64,000 bases of DNA from Bacteriovoracaceae bacterium. GTDB lineage: Bacteria; Bdellovibrionota; Bacteriovoracia; Bacteriovoracales; Bacteriovoracaceae. This document shows, piece after piece, positions 8,061 through 16,794 of this stretch; the first letter of the stretch is position 1, and the number at the start of each line of letters is the position of its first letter. The translations under genes were made by a program, and so were the position numbers. The notes beneath the pieces were generated by a model. That model saw only the letters and a list, made by a program, of their open reading frames with translations, searched no databases and was not told the DNA's origin. The stretch spans positions 124,001 to 188,000 of the forward strand of contig JAMPXB010000004.1 of NCBI GenBank assembly GCA_023701435.1, in the 5' to 3' direction.

Positions 8061-10353
8061 TTTTCACCCCCCCATGATGGCCATCGAGCCAGATTTGATC
8101 ACCATTTTTTAAAACTTGTGTGGCCCGAGGAAGATTAATTCCCGGCAGCCCCAATTCCCGGGCCAAAATGGCACAGTGACTGAGAACTCCACCTCGCTCA
8201 ACAATAACTCCCCGTGAGCGGGTAAAGAGGGCCGTCCATCCCGGATCAGTAGCAGGGGCCACTAAAATAGCGTCATCCGGCCAGGTGGAAAAATCCACTT
8301 CCGAGGGATCATTCACAACTCTGACAGTTCCCTTAACAATCCCATGACTTAATGGAACACCTCGCAGAGTTCCTGTAGTCATTTCAGTTTGAGTGAGGCA
8401 CTGATTTACATCCTGCTTTTTTAGAACATCAGGTAAGTAAATTCCTTTATAGGCATCGAGCTCTTCTTTGCGCTTACGTACTAATTGTTTAAGTAAATCC
8501 AGAAGTCCCTGACCCTGGGCCAGCTGTTCCACTTCTTCGATCGTTAAATGGAAAATATCATTCCCTAACCCAAATCTTTTTCCCAGCTCAAGACTGGAAT
8601 AACGGATGTGAGCATAGGGACGAAGGATTTCCATTTTCCACTGCTCCCTGAGCTCCAATAGCTCTTTTAAGAGTCTCCACTCTTCCAGGAGTACTGAGTC
8701 CTTGAAAGTTTTGAGGGCATGGATTTCGGCTTCAACATCAATTTCAGTATGAGTCACAACGGGGCTCGCCTTGCCGCTGCCAAAAACGGTATCACCTAAT
8801 TCTTCCCAACGAGGATGCGAGAGATCCAACTCTCCCGGACCTCGGTGACCAAAACGTGAAAAGAAAAATTCTCTTTTAAGAGGTTCTTCCTGAGCGCGTG
8901 AAAAATAACGATTCATCTCAAACGTCGCAGTTTTAAGACCTGCTCCCATCCAACGCTCAAGATATTCCTGAACGTGTTCTGAACCGACTACACTTGATAA
9001 AATCGCCCGCAAGCTCTGGTGAGTGGCCTCGATTAACACCACCAACACTAGTGGCCACTTTAAACTGACCTTGGAAAAATTGGCGATTTCTTTTTGCCAC
9101 AGGTTCAGAAGATTTTCATCAGTCCAATCAGAATAGAACACACCATTTTGCGGACGCTGCATTTTATGTTTAAAATCCACCAGCTCTTTACGGGATTTCT
9201 CAATCCAGTGACGGCGGTTAGTGGACATATTCCAGCCCACCTTGATCATGCGCCACATGCTTATAGGAGTTTTTAAGATCCCCTCGGCACTGATTTTGTA
9301 CCATTCAAATTGCAAGTGGGGTCTTGGATGAGGAGCTATACGATAAGGAATCGGTCCGAAATAGAGCGGCACCATCTTGCTCATATTAATAAAGCCCCTA
9401 CCAAAAAGGCGGTCCATGATGGACTCTTGTGAGTTCTTATCAGAAAAGCCCAGATAACCCAGTTCACGTAAAGAATTATCAAAGGCACCAGTTGGAGCAA
9501 AGGCCCGCTTCCAAACTTCGAAAGTCAAACGGCTGGGCTGGCCTGTCCACTCGGCAAAAGTTTGACCATCCCACCAGGTATCCTGGGGATAATTTTTTTC
9601 TATACGTTCAAGTTCCTCATGGAGGATCATTTTTTGTTTCGATTCAGAGCGGGCGGAAGTAATAGGTCTGGCCTGCAGAAGATAGACTCGCGAGTCGGCG
9701 TCAATGGCCCACTCCATATCAATTTTTTGTGAAAGAGCTTCCTCGACTTGTTCGCCGAGATGGAAAATTTGATCAAGGATACTGCGCTCAAGAGGTCCGG
9801 AAGTTTCAGAGCTGACCTTAAAAACCCGATAAGGATTAACTTGTCCAGAAACCAGAGCTTCACCCAGGCCTTCGATATATTCCAGAACCGCACCTTCCTC
9901 GGAACGAGTAGGATTCACAGAAAAATAAACTCCGGCATAACGGGCCTTAACCATCACCTGCAGAACCACATTCATGGGAACATCTTTTTTCTCGCCCATG
10001 AAAAATTGACGATAACTTTGAGAAGCCTCTCGATCGACCGATTTAAAGCAGGCGACAACAGCGCGCTTTAATTCTTCCAAACTTTTAACGTTAAGAAATG
10101 TCTGATTTTGACCAGCAAAGCTCATCTCCTCTGAGTCTTCACCAAAAGCCGAAGAGCGGACCGCTAAAGGAACCATGCCCTCACCTTGCCACCAGCTATG
10201 AATGCGCTGCCAGTCTGCTTCACTTTCAGGTGAGTGAGAAAGAATCATCCCGGCAGGTACAGGCATCCCAATTTGTGCCATCATCGCCAAGACGTAAGCC
10301 TTTGAACCAACATTTGTCTGGTCTTTTGCTAGTTCCCGAAAATCTGCAATCAT
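8047..10353 (-). CDS. PEP-synthase/rifampicin-phosphotransferase-like enzyme
   Basis: A 768-residue protein with three parts. First is an ATP-grasp PEP/pyruvate-binding domain (GSKAYVLAMMAQIGMPVPAG, AVRSSAFGEDSEEMSFAGQ, IDMEWAIDADSRVYLLQARPIT). Then comes a helical middle region with FGHRGPGELDLSHPRWEE. A swivelling phosphohistidine domain follows, with its carrier His in GGVLSHCAILARELGLP, close to the C terminus. The TIM-barrel that completes true PEP synthase is absent. That layout matches rifampicin phosphotransferase and related dikinases, which move the beta-phosphate of ATP via His to a small substrate. The substrate here is unknown. The start at 10353 has GGGAGA five bases upstream; the longer frame to 10386 adds an implausible leader. 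It is the first gene of a two-gene operon with the propeller protein. Confidence 0.8.
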   Translation of the reverse strand: MIADFRELAKDQTNVGSKAYVLAMMAQIGMPVPAGMILSHSPESEADWQRIHSWWQGEGMVPLAVRSSAFGEDSEEMSFAGQNQTFLNVKSLEELKRAVVACFKSVDREASQSYRQFFMGEKKDVPMNVVLQVMVKARYAGVYFSVNPTRSEEGAVLEYIEGLGEALVSGQVNPYRVFKVSSETSGPLERSILDQIFHLGEQVEEALSQKIDMEWAIDADSRVYLLQARPITSARSESKQKMILHEELERIEKNYPQDTWWDGQTFAEWTGQPSRLTFEVWKRAFAPTGAFDNSLRELGYLGFSDKNSQESIMDRLFGRGFINMSKMVPLYFGPIPYRIAPHPRPHLQFEWYKISAEGILKTPISMWRMIKVGWNMSTNRRHWIEKSRKELVDFKHKMQRPQNGVFYSDWTDENLLNLWQKEIANFSKVSLKWPLVLVVLIEATHQSLRAILSSVVGSEHVQEYLERWMGAGLKTATFEMNRYFSRAQEEPLKREFFFSRFGHRGPGELDLSHPRWEELGDTVFGSGKASPVVTHTEIDVEAEIHALKTFKDSVLLEEWRLLKELLELREQWKMEILRPYAHIRYSSLELGKRFGLGNDIFHLTIEEVEQLAQGQGLLDLLKQLVRKRKEELDAYKGIYLPDVLKKQDVNQCLTQTEMTTGTLRGVPLSHGIVKGTVRVVNDPSEVDFSTWPDDAILVAPATDPGWTALFTRSRGVIVERGGVLSHCAILARELGLPGINLPRATQVLKNGDQIWLDGHHGGVKNDNA

Positions 10354-10447
10354 GAAGTCTCCCATGTGATTGCACAAAACTAACAAAATCTAAGTGATAA
10401 ATAACTGACAAATGTCATCTAGTCCCAGAATTATGCAGCGCTCAGCT

Positions 10448-10660
10448 TTAGCGGGGCTTACGAACATGGACTCGCCCAGCATTGTCGACTTCTCTTTCCA
10501 GGGCCCTGTCGACAAAGGGTCGCCCGTTTCGACCTTCCCCTAGCCGCTCCAGATCTCTCTTCCACAAGCTATAGTCATCATTGGGAGCAAAACGACCGCT
10601 TTGCCCAAGATTTCTTTCTAGATTCAAGCGAGTTGAATTATCTTTATGTTTACCCGGCAT
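10448..10660 (-). CDS. small charged protein, unknown
   Basis: A 70-residue, highly charged, Arg- and Asp-rich product (MPGKHKDNSTRLNLERNLG ... GRVHVRKPR) with no membrane segment. The ATG at 10660 has GAGAGGTGG just upstream; a GTG three codons earlier is possible. The low content of hydrophobic residues suggests a disordered or nucleic-acid-associated protein. I do not recognise a family. It is divergent from the AraC-type gene and lies upstream of the phosphotransferase-like gene on the same strand. Confidence 0.5.
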   Translation of the reverse strand: MPGKHKDNSTRLNLERNLGQSGRFAPNDDYSLWKRDLERLGEGRNGRPFVDRALEREVDNAGRVHVRKPR

Positions 10661-10712
10661 AGTGACCACCTCTCTCTTCCTGGTTCAGTCTTTAGAGTTC
10701 AAATAAGGGGCC

Positions 10713-11564
10713 ATGATGGAAAAAATGAGTGATCTGTTTAATTTAAGTTTAAAAACGACCAAAGCTTTTGCTCAAGCTAAACAGGTTAAATTTTATACCG
10801 CTATTATCTTTTATGAAGGTGCAGGCACATGTAAGCTCGACCATGGTGACTATGTCTTTGACGGTCCAAGTATCCTGTTCGCCACTCCTTATCAGAGAAT
10901 ACAAGTAAGCTCTTCTAAAAATCTCAAAGTTGGACTTCTCCAATTCCATGGAGACTTTTATTGTATCGAATTCCATAAAGCAGATGTGGCCTGCAATGGT
11001 CTGCTCTTCAATAATGTCTTTCTATCTCCCATGGTTAATCTTAGTGGTTCAGACAAAGAAGCCATTTTTAATATTTTAATGGAGATCAAAAAAGAGTTTT
11101 CGTCGAATCCAGACCGGTCAGTTTTAATTGCTTATATCCAGCTTTTCCTTGCCAAATGCAGCCAGATCAAACGAAAGCAACTTGGACCCAAGGGTATGAC
11201 CGTTTCGATTGATCAAGCGATGAAGTCCTTCAAACAATTGATTGAAGAGCATTATCTGGTCAAACACAGGCCCGCTGATTATGCTCGAATGCTAGATATG
11301 GAAATGAATATCCTTTCAAAAAAATGTAAAAAAACTTTTGGGAAAACTCCGACAGAATTAATTCATGAAAGACTTATTATTGAAGCAAAAAGAAAACTTC
11401 ATTTAACCCGTCAGAACATCAAAGAGATCGCCTTCGGCCTTAACTTCAAGGATGAGTATTATTTTAGCCGTTTTTTTAAGAAGAGTGTGGGTCTTTCTCC
11501 TCTGGCCTTCCGAAAAAAAGTTGGTATCTCCATCGTTGCAGATTTGTCCATGCCGGCCACTTAA
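10713..11564 (+). CDS. AraC-family transcriptional regulator
   Basis: A 283-residue protein with an N-terminal cupin-like sensor half (FYTAIIFYEGAGTCKLDHGDYVFDG) and a C-terminal AraC double helix-turn-helix. The second helix-turn-helix shows IKEIAFGLNFKDEYYFSRFFKK and the family ending GLSPLAFRKK. It lies 62 bases upstream of a DUF417 membrane protein on the same strand. This recalls the RclR regulator and RclC membrane protein of the reactive-chlorine response in E. coli, although the pairing alone does not prove the same signal. Tandem Met codons (10713, 10716) follow an AAGGGG sequence. Confidence 0.9.
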   Translation: MMEKMSDLFNLSLKTTKAFAQAKQVKFYTAIIFYEGAGTCKLDHGDYVFDGPSILFATPYQRIQVSSSKNLKVGLLQFHGDFYCIEFHKADVACNGLLFNNVFLSPMVNLSGSDKEAIFNILMEIKKEFSSNPDRSVLIAYIQLFLAKCSQIKRKQLGPKGMTVSIDQAMKSFKQLIEEHYLVKHRPADYARMLDMEMNILSKKCKKTFGKTPTELIHERLIIEAKRKLHLTRQNIKEIAFGLNFKDEYYFSRFFKKSVGLSPLAFRKKVGISIVADLSMPAT

Positions 11565-11626
11565 TTGTCCATGGTATTAAGAGCTGATTGATTTTAAAAT
11601 TTTTTAATTTCAAAAGGATCTCGACC

Positions 11627-12190
11627 ATGGATAAAGCTTTTAAAGTTATTGCTAACTTCAATCATCTATCAATTAATCTCTTACGAATTTCCATTTTTAT
11701 TATTATGGCCTGGATTGGCGGATTGAAATTTTACGCCTACGAGGCAGACGGCATCGTCCCTTTCGTGGCCAACAGTCCTGTGATGAGTTTCTTTTATGCT
11801 CATGAAGCTCCTGAATATAAATCCTTCATGAATAAAGAAGGAGAACTCATATCGAAAAATAGAAAATGGCATCAGAGTAATCACACCTATCTATTCTCCA
11901 ATGCCTTGGGTTCTTTTATTATTTTAATTGGGCTTTTAATTCTTGCAGGCATCTTTTCTCCCAAGGTTGGGGCCATTGGTGCGGTTTTGACGATCGTCAT
12001 GAGTCTGGTAACTTTAAGCTTTTTAGTGACAACCCCCGAAAGTTGGGTGCCTAACCTGGGAGACAGTGAATACGGGTTTCCTTATTTATCAGGAAGAGGG
12101 CGTCTGGTGATTAAAGACCTAATCATGCTCTCCGGAGCGATTGTGTGCCTGTCAGATAGCGCTCAAAAACTCCTGAGTAAAAAGCTATGA
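11627..12190 (+). CDS. DUF417 (YkgB/RclC-like) inner-membrane protein
   Basis: A 187-residue protein with four predicted membrane helices and the DUF417 patterns LRISIFIIMAWIGGLKFYAYEADGI split over the first helix, PFVANSPVMSFFY, and the late block PNLGDSEYGFPYLSGRGRLVIKD in two parts. RclC, the studied member, supports survival of reactive chlorine stress with RclR and RclA. RclA and RclB equivalents are not in the window. The start at 11627 (MDKAFKVI) follows AAAAGGA; the frame is open further upstream to 11588, but that extension is unlikely. It is probably controlled by the AraC-type regulator just upstream. Confidence 0.85.
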   Translation: MDKAFKVIANFNHLSINLLRISIFIIMAWIGGLKFYAYEADGIVPFVANSPVMSFFYAHEAPEYKSFMNKEGELISKNRKWHQSNHTYLFSNALGSFIILIGLLILAGIFSPKVGAIGAVLTIVMSLVTLSFLVTTPESWVPNLGDSEYGFPYLSGRGRLVIKDLIMLSGAIVCLSDSAQKLLSKKL

Positions 12191-12262
12191 ATTAAATTAA
12201 AGAATCTTAAATAAAGCTTTAACTGGATTATCCGATTGATATTACATCTGCCGGAGACTTTC

Positions 12263-13831
12263 ATGTTAAAGCTTTTAAACATCTTATGCCTCACCCTCTT
12301 CCTTTCTGCCTGTGCCACTGGCCACCGCGAAACCTCGGCAAAAATTCGTCAATTGGTGATGGCGGGAAGACCTGATGAGGCCATCAAGTTTTTAAAAGAA
12401 AGCTCACTGGCAAAAGACAGCAGTTCTCAGCTCCTTTATGCCATTGAATTGGGCCTTCTTGAGCATTATCAGGGAAACTATCCAGGCTCTATTGAAGCCT
12501 TAAATAAGGCCAAGGTCCTTCTCGACGAGCTTTACACCACCCGTGTCTCCGGCCAGCTAAAGGCCTATCTTGATAATGCCAATGCCGATTTCTATTATGG
12601 TGAGAAGTATGAAGCCTCACTGATCTACTTTTATCTCGCACTTAATCACTATATGCAGGCAAACCTTGAAGTTGATGCTGCTAAGAAAAAAGTGGCACTG
12701 CTGCAGGCCCGTTCAGAAATTATGGGTTGGGATTCATTTTTGACTGAAATAAAAAATGAAAGAATGGGCCAGGCCCTCTTTAAGGAAGACCTGCTCGCTA
12801 AAACTTTTGGTGCCTTAGTGCATGAATCACAAGGTAACAATAAAGATGATCAGATTGCCTTACAACTTTATGTCGATGCCAGCGATGTCTTCTTTAAAAA
12901 TTACAATTTGTTCCCGACCTTTAACAGCGCCTATGATGATTTTAGAAAAAACTTTGAGAACCTGCCTAACCTTTCCATGAAAGAAGTTGAAGGCAAGTAC
13001 GTCCTGGCGACCAAGCATAATCATGCCTTCAGGGATTTTCTCACCAGAAAAATTCTTACCCTCACAAAGAAAGTTAGACCACAGGAGTTTAAAGCACAGA
13101 TTGCTAAACTAAATCCATCAGAGGAACTTTTAAAAAAGATCAAGCGCCCTGTGGGGAATGTGACCTTTCTTGTTCAAGAAGGGATGATCGTGGAAAAAGT
13201 TCCAAAAAGATATGACATTCCAATGGACTGGGGAAGTCACAAGAGCATGGCCTTCTCACTCGGCATGGGGACGACGATTTCCTACGAGCTGCCTCACATT
13301 GAATCGGTTCCCACTCTTGAAGGAGCCACCGTGCAAGCGACAGACAAGGACGGCAAAGTTCTGAGTGAAGCTCCCCTTTCAGTCATCGCCCCCTTAGGTG
13401 ACCTGGCGGCTCAGGCCATCAATGAGCATTCTGCGGCCATTGCCGCTGAGACCGCTGCACGAGTGATCTCAAAACACCTCGCCGCCCTATCTATAAGCTA
13501 TGGCGCCTATGAGTCCTATAAAAAGAAGGATCCCAAAATGGCGCTCTTTATGGCCACGATGAGCCATGCCACCTTGGTAGCAAGCATTAATGAAGGTGAG
13601 AAGGCCGATGTACGTTTCTGGAGCACCCTCCCTTCCAATATCCGTATGGGTCAATTGTCACTACCTAAGGGAACATATAAGTTTCGTGCAGTATTTGGAG
13701 AAGTTGGTTCACCCAGCTACCGGGTAGTTGATCTGGGGGAACAGACAGTAACTAAGAACTCTTTAAAATTCGTGATGGATCATAGAAACTTAAAGCCAAA
13801 CGCTAACAGAAATATTGCTAGTGAGCGATAA
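12263..13831 (+). CDS. COG3014-like repeat lipoprotein
   Basis: A 522-residue protein with a lipoprotein signal (MLKLLNILCLTLFLSAC, lipid Cys at 17). Next comes a helical repeat, TPR-like, region (LLYAIELGLLEHYQGNY, SIEALNKAKVLLDEL, FYYGEKYEASLIYFYLALN). The C-terminal half is beta-rich and ends in a pattern seen in the uncharacterised COG3014 group (YDIPMDWGSHKSMAFSLG, FWSTLPSNIRMGQLSLPKG). It is likely attached to the outer membrane or periplasmic face. A GGAGA lies before the ATG at 12263. The CBS-domain gene follows after 9 bases, so the two may be one transcript. Function unknown. Confidence 0.7.
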   Translation: MLKLLNILCLTLFLSACATGHRETSAKIRQLVMAGRPDEAIKFLKESSLAKDSSSQLLYAIELGLLEHYQGNYPGSIEALNKAKVLLDELYTTRVSGQLKAYLDNANADFYYGEKYEASLIYFYLALNHYMQANLEVDAAKKKVALLQARSEIMGWDSFLTEIKNERMGQALFKEDLLAKTFGALVHESQGNNKDDQIALQLYVDASDVFFKNYNLFPTFNSAYDDFRKNFENLPNLSMKEVEGKYVLATKHNHAFRDFLTRKILTLTKKVRPQEFKAQIAKLNPSEELLKKIKRPVGNVTFLVQEGMIVEKVPKRYDIPMDWGSHKSMAFSLGMGTTISYELPHIESVPTLEGATVQATDKDGKVLSEAPLSVIAPLGDLAAQAINEHSAAIAAETAARVISKHLAALSISYGAYESYKKKDPKMALFMATMSHATLVASINEGEKADVRFWSTLPSNIRMGQLSLPKGTYKFRAVFGEVGSPSYRVVDLGEQTVTKNSLKFVMDHRNLKPNANRNIASER

Positions 13832-13840
13832 GGTGATGAA

Positions 13841-14449
13841 ATGAGTTTTTTAGTAGTCTATAACGGTCAGTTTTCACCCTTTGTTTATCCTACCGGTACT
13901 CCTAGTGGAATCCCCCGTGTAACACCGCTTAAATACCTCAAAGAAGTTCATGAATTTAAAGATGAGTTGAGCGAGTTCGAACCAGAAGTTAAGATAAATC
14001 ATCATCATCATCAGAAAATAGATGCTTACAATCAAGTCTCCAAAAAGTTTGAGGAACAACGAAAGCGCCATTATGCCAAAGACATCATGACCTTTCCGGT
14101 GAAAGTTATCTCTCAGAATGCCAAGGCCACTGAAGCACAAGAACTTTTAAAAAAATTCGGCTTTCGCCATTTACCCGTCATCAATGAGCAGGACATTATC
14201 GTTGGAATGCTCTCTGACCGCGAATTAGCAGCGGCTTCTCCTGATAAGAGATGCAAAGACTTAATGCTTGAAAGAATCATCGTGGCGGAAGAGCAGGCCA
14301 GCATTAATGAAATAGCAATCATTCTTCTTAAGGAAAAGCTAAATGCTCTTCCGATTATTAACCATAAGCGTGAAGTAACCGGCATCATCACGTTAAGTGA
14401 CATTTTAAAGTACGTGATTGAATCCACCTCCTTTCTGGGAAGGGGCTGA
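13841..14449 (+). CDS. CBS-domain pair protein
   Basis: A 202-residue protein. An unusual N-terminal tail of about 75 residues includes a His run (KINHHHHQKID). Two CBS domains then form a Bateman module: DIMTFPVKVISQNAKATEA to HLPVINEQDIIVGMLSDREL, and LMLERIIVAEEQASINE to ALPIINHKREVTGIITLSDIL. CBS pairs bind adenosyl nucleotides and tune partner proteins. No enzyme or channel domain is fused, so it probably acts on another protein. AAGGTGATGAA precedes the ATG. It lies directly after the COG3014-like gene. Confidence 0.85.
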   Translation: MSFLVVYNGQFSPFVYPTGTPSGIPRVTPLKYLKEVHEFKDELSEFEPEVKINHHHHQKIDAYNQVSKKFEEQRKRHYAKDIMTFPVKVISQNAKATEAQELLKKFGFRHLPVINEQDIIVGMLSDRELAAASPDKRCKDLMLERIIVAEEQASINEIAIILLKEKLNALPIINHKREVTGIITLSDILKYVIESTSFLGRG

Positions 14450-14554
14450 TATTCTAGGGTGTTAGCAGATAATCGACTGACTAGAAATTAGACAGTACTA
14501 TAAATCTTGGAGGACCTGCCCCATTGAAGTCGCCGGCAGGCTAGAATCTCTTCC

Positions 14555-16309
14555 ATGAAAACACTTATTTATTTGTCTCTCATCATCACTTCTCTATCTG
14601 CCTATGCTTCTAATTCTCCTGAAGTGCTCTACTTAGATCCTTCAGATGACGTTTCACTGGATGAGAAAGGCACTCCTAAAAAGTTTTTCTTGATTTCAAA
14701 CTCTCTGCATGATGGCCGCTTAGGCATCCGTAATGAAGCTGACACAATAGTCGCTGACCTTAAATGTGATGGTGAAAAAAATCGTAAATTAAAACTAAAA
14801 AAGAATAAAACCAAAGAAGTTTACATCAGTCAGGCTATCAACAACTGCATTCTCTCCCTGGGAGAGAATAAGGCCATCCGCTTAATCAAAGATGAAGTCG
14901 CCTTTCCTATGCTAAAAGATCTCCACCGCGTGAAAGAATCCTGTCAGTATCAAACCGCTGCTGGGACGCCCATCAGTCAGCAGTTTCTTACTAATAATTA
15001 TCCTATTATGAGCTGTGCTCATGAAGCCGATAAAATTGATATTCTAACAGAATCTGAAGATGGACTGCTGGCCAAGATGGAGGCCCTCCTGGGATATAAG
15101 CCTGCAGTAGAATTTATCTACAATCAAAATCCCTATGCAGAGCTTGATTTCTCCCGTGCTCCCAAACTTGATGCTATCTTTGTGTCAACCCTGCTCTATA
15201 GACACGACTTTTCCGGGACGGTACTGGCCCGACTTTTGAAATTCCATGCAGAACGTGGAGCTTTGATCAACATCGTCGGTACCGGCTACATGCATGAAGA
15301 CAAGGATAAAGCGCTGTTAAAAGAACTATCACTCACGAGTGGAAATATCCGTATCCAGGAATATAAGTACCATGACCCGCGCTGGGGAATTAAACCAGTT
15401 CTCAATGCTCTCACCAACTATCTGCGTGATATGCACGTAAAGATGTTTGTCACACTTTCAAGTACGAATCCAGAAAACAACGTTCTCATCATGGGAGGCC
15501 GCAACGTACATGATGGTTTCGTTTTTGCGACTAAACCCGATCTTTCAAAATATCCGGAACTTGATCAGTTTGACCCGAAAGCTGATTACGCTTACTGGAA
15601 TGATCTAGAGATTAAAATAACTTCTACAAAGCTTGCCCGCAGTGTCTATGCTCACCTTTTGAAATTCTGGAACCGGGAAGTCGTTGGTCAGAAGACAGAA
15701 GACATCCAGGAAGTGAAGGCCCAGGCCCAAGAGCTTTCGGGTGAAGAAGTCCTGAGTAGTCAGTCCACTATGATTCGTCATGTGCTGACTCTCCCTTTTA
15801 ATGATGATCATGCACTGGAAAAACTCTATGTGGAAATGATTGATAAAGCTTCCACTTCAATCAAATTATCAAGTCCCTATCTTCGTCCTACGAAGGCCAT
15901 TATGGATGCCTTTCAAAGAGCGATTGAGCGCAAGGTGGATATTACCATTCAAACTCGAATTGACCTTAAGGGTGACACTCAGGCCTGGCTTTATGAAGAG
16001 ACCAATAAGGCCGCAATTAATTCGCTCTTTGATAAGGTAAAGATCTTTGAATGGACGGAGAATTCCATCCTGCACACAAAGCTTCTCATTATAGATGATA
16101 ACTTCGCCTTTTTCGGTTCCGTTAATTTAAGCCGCCGAAGCTTCATACAAGACGTTGAAAACGGCTTCATGATTCATGATGTGAATTTCGTAAGCAAGAT
16201 GACCCAAATCTTTGATGGTTACAATGAACGCTCCCAGCTCATCAATAAGAAGCAAAAGCGCAAATTTTGGGCAAGCATTTTTGTGAATCTCTTTCAGAAT
16301 CAGTTTTAA
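14555..16309 (+). CDS. secreted phospholipase D-like protein
   Basis: A 584-residue protein with a signal peptide (MKTLIYLSLIITSLSAYAS). There are two phospholipase D units. The second has the full HKD pattern, ILHTKLLIIDDNFAFFGSVN, near residues 510-530. The first has DMHVKMFVTLSS followed by IMGGRNVHDGF, where the usual Asp after the Lys is not evident, so one half may be altered. The family includes cardiolipin synthases, phospholipases and nucleases. The export signal points to a periplasmic or secreted enzyme, which in a predator could act on prey lipid or DNA. A short AT-rich inverted repeat overlaps the stop codon (16298-16320). Confidence 0.82.
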   Translation: MKTLIYLSLIITSLSAYASNSPEVLYLDPSDDVSLDEKGTPKKFFLISNSLHDGRLGIRNEADTIVADLKCDGEKNRKLKLKKNKTKEVYISQAINNCILSLGENKAIRLIKDEVAFPMLKDLHRVKESCQYQTAAGTPISQQFLTNNYPIMSCAHEADKIDILTESEDGLLAKMEALLGYKPAVEFIYNQNPYAELDFSRAPKLDAIFVSTLLYRHDFSGTVLARLLKFHAERGALINIVGTGYMHEDKDKALLKELSLTSGNIRIQEYKYHDPRWGIKPVLNALTNYLRDMHVKMFVTLSSTNPENNVLIMGGRNVHDGFVFATKPDLSKYPELDQFDPKADYAYWNDLEIKITSTKLARSVYAHLLKFWNREVVGQKTEDIQEVKAQAQELSGEEVLSSQSTMIRHVLTLPFNDDHALEKLYVEMIDKASTSIKLSSPYLRPTKAIMDAFQRAIERKVDITIQTRIDLKGDTQAWLYEETNKAAINSLFDKVKIFEWTENSILHTKLLIIDDNFAFFGSVNLSRRSFIQDVENGFMIHDVNFVSKMTQIFDGYNERSQLINKKQKRKFWASIFVNLFQNQF

Positions 16310-16415
16310 TAAAACTGATTTAATCACTATCCCCTATTCTTAAGAAAGGCTTTAAGACAGCTCGTTTCATTATTCGTTACCATTTAAATAATGATTTTCT
16401 CCATGTGAGGAGAAT

Positions 16416-16784
16416 ATGGATAATGAGAAACGAACCATTTTATTAGTCGATGACGAAAAAGACTTGCTCCTATTAATTAAAGAAGAATTAGAGGAACATA
16501 ACTACCGCGTGTTCATGGCATTAAACGGCCAGGAAGCTTTAGATCAAATTTCTCAAACAGGTGTGCCCGATCTCATATTGCTGGACATGAACATGCCGGT
16601 AATGAATGGTTGGACATTTTCTCAAAAGTTCGCTGACAACTACGGGCGAACCTGCCCCATTGTCATTATGACCGCTGCCGATGATTCTCAAACCAGGTCC
16701 ATGGAAATAGGGGCCGATTCTTATCTCGGAAAACCATTTGATATGGAAACCCTGAATAAAACGGTTGAAAGCATATTGAGCTAG
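16416..16784 (+). CDS. receiver-only response regulator
   Basis: A 122-residue single receiver domain: acidic pair in LLVDDEKD (D12/D13), phospho-accepting D57 in LILLDMNMPVMNG, T86 in IVIMTAAD and K106 in GKPFD. No output domain is fused. It has a GAGGAG ribosome-binding site and lies 10 bases before a GH15 gene. It then sits in line with a FIST gene and a histidine kinase on the same strand. That order suggests the kinase at 19748 phosphorylates this receiver, which could in turn influence the metabolic enzyme or another partner. Confidence 0.92.
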   Translation: MDNEKRTILLVDDEKDLLLLIKEELEEHNYRVFMALNGQEALDQISQTGVPDLILLDMNMPVMNGWTFSQKFADNYGRTCPIVIMTAADDSQTRSMEIGADSYLGKPFDMETLNKTVESILS

Positions 16785-16794
16785 AGGACGACAC

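Noticed and set aside
16298-16320. AT-rich 10-base inverted repeat at the phospholipase stop codon
   Set aside because: Weak stem of mostly A-T pairs without a T-run; not convincing as a terminator.
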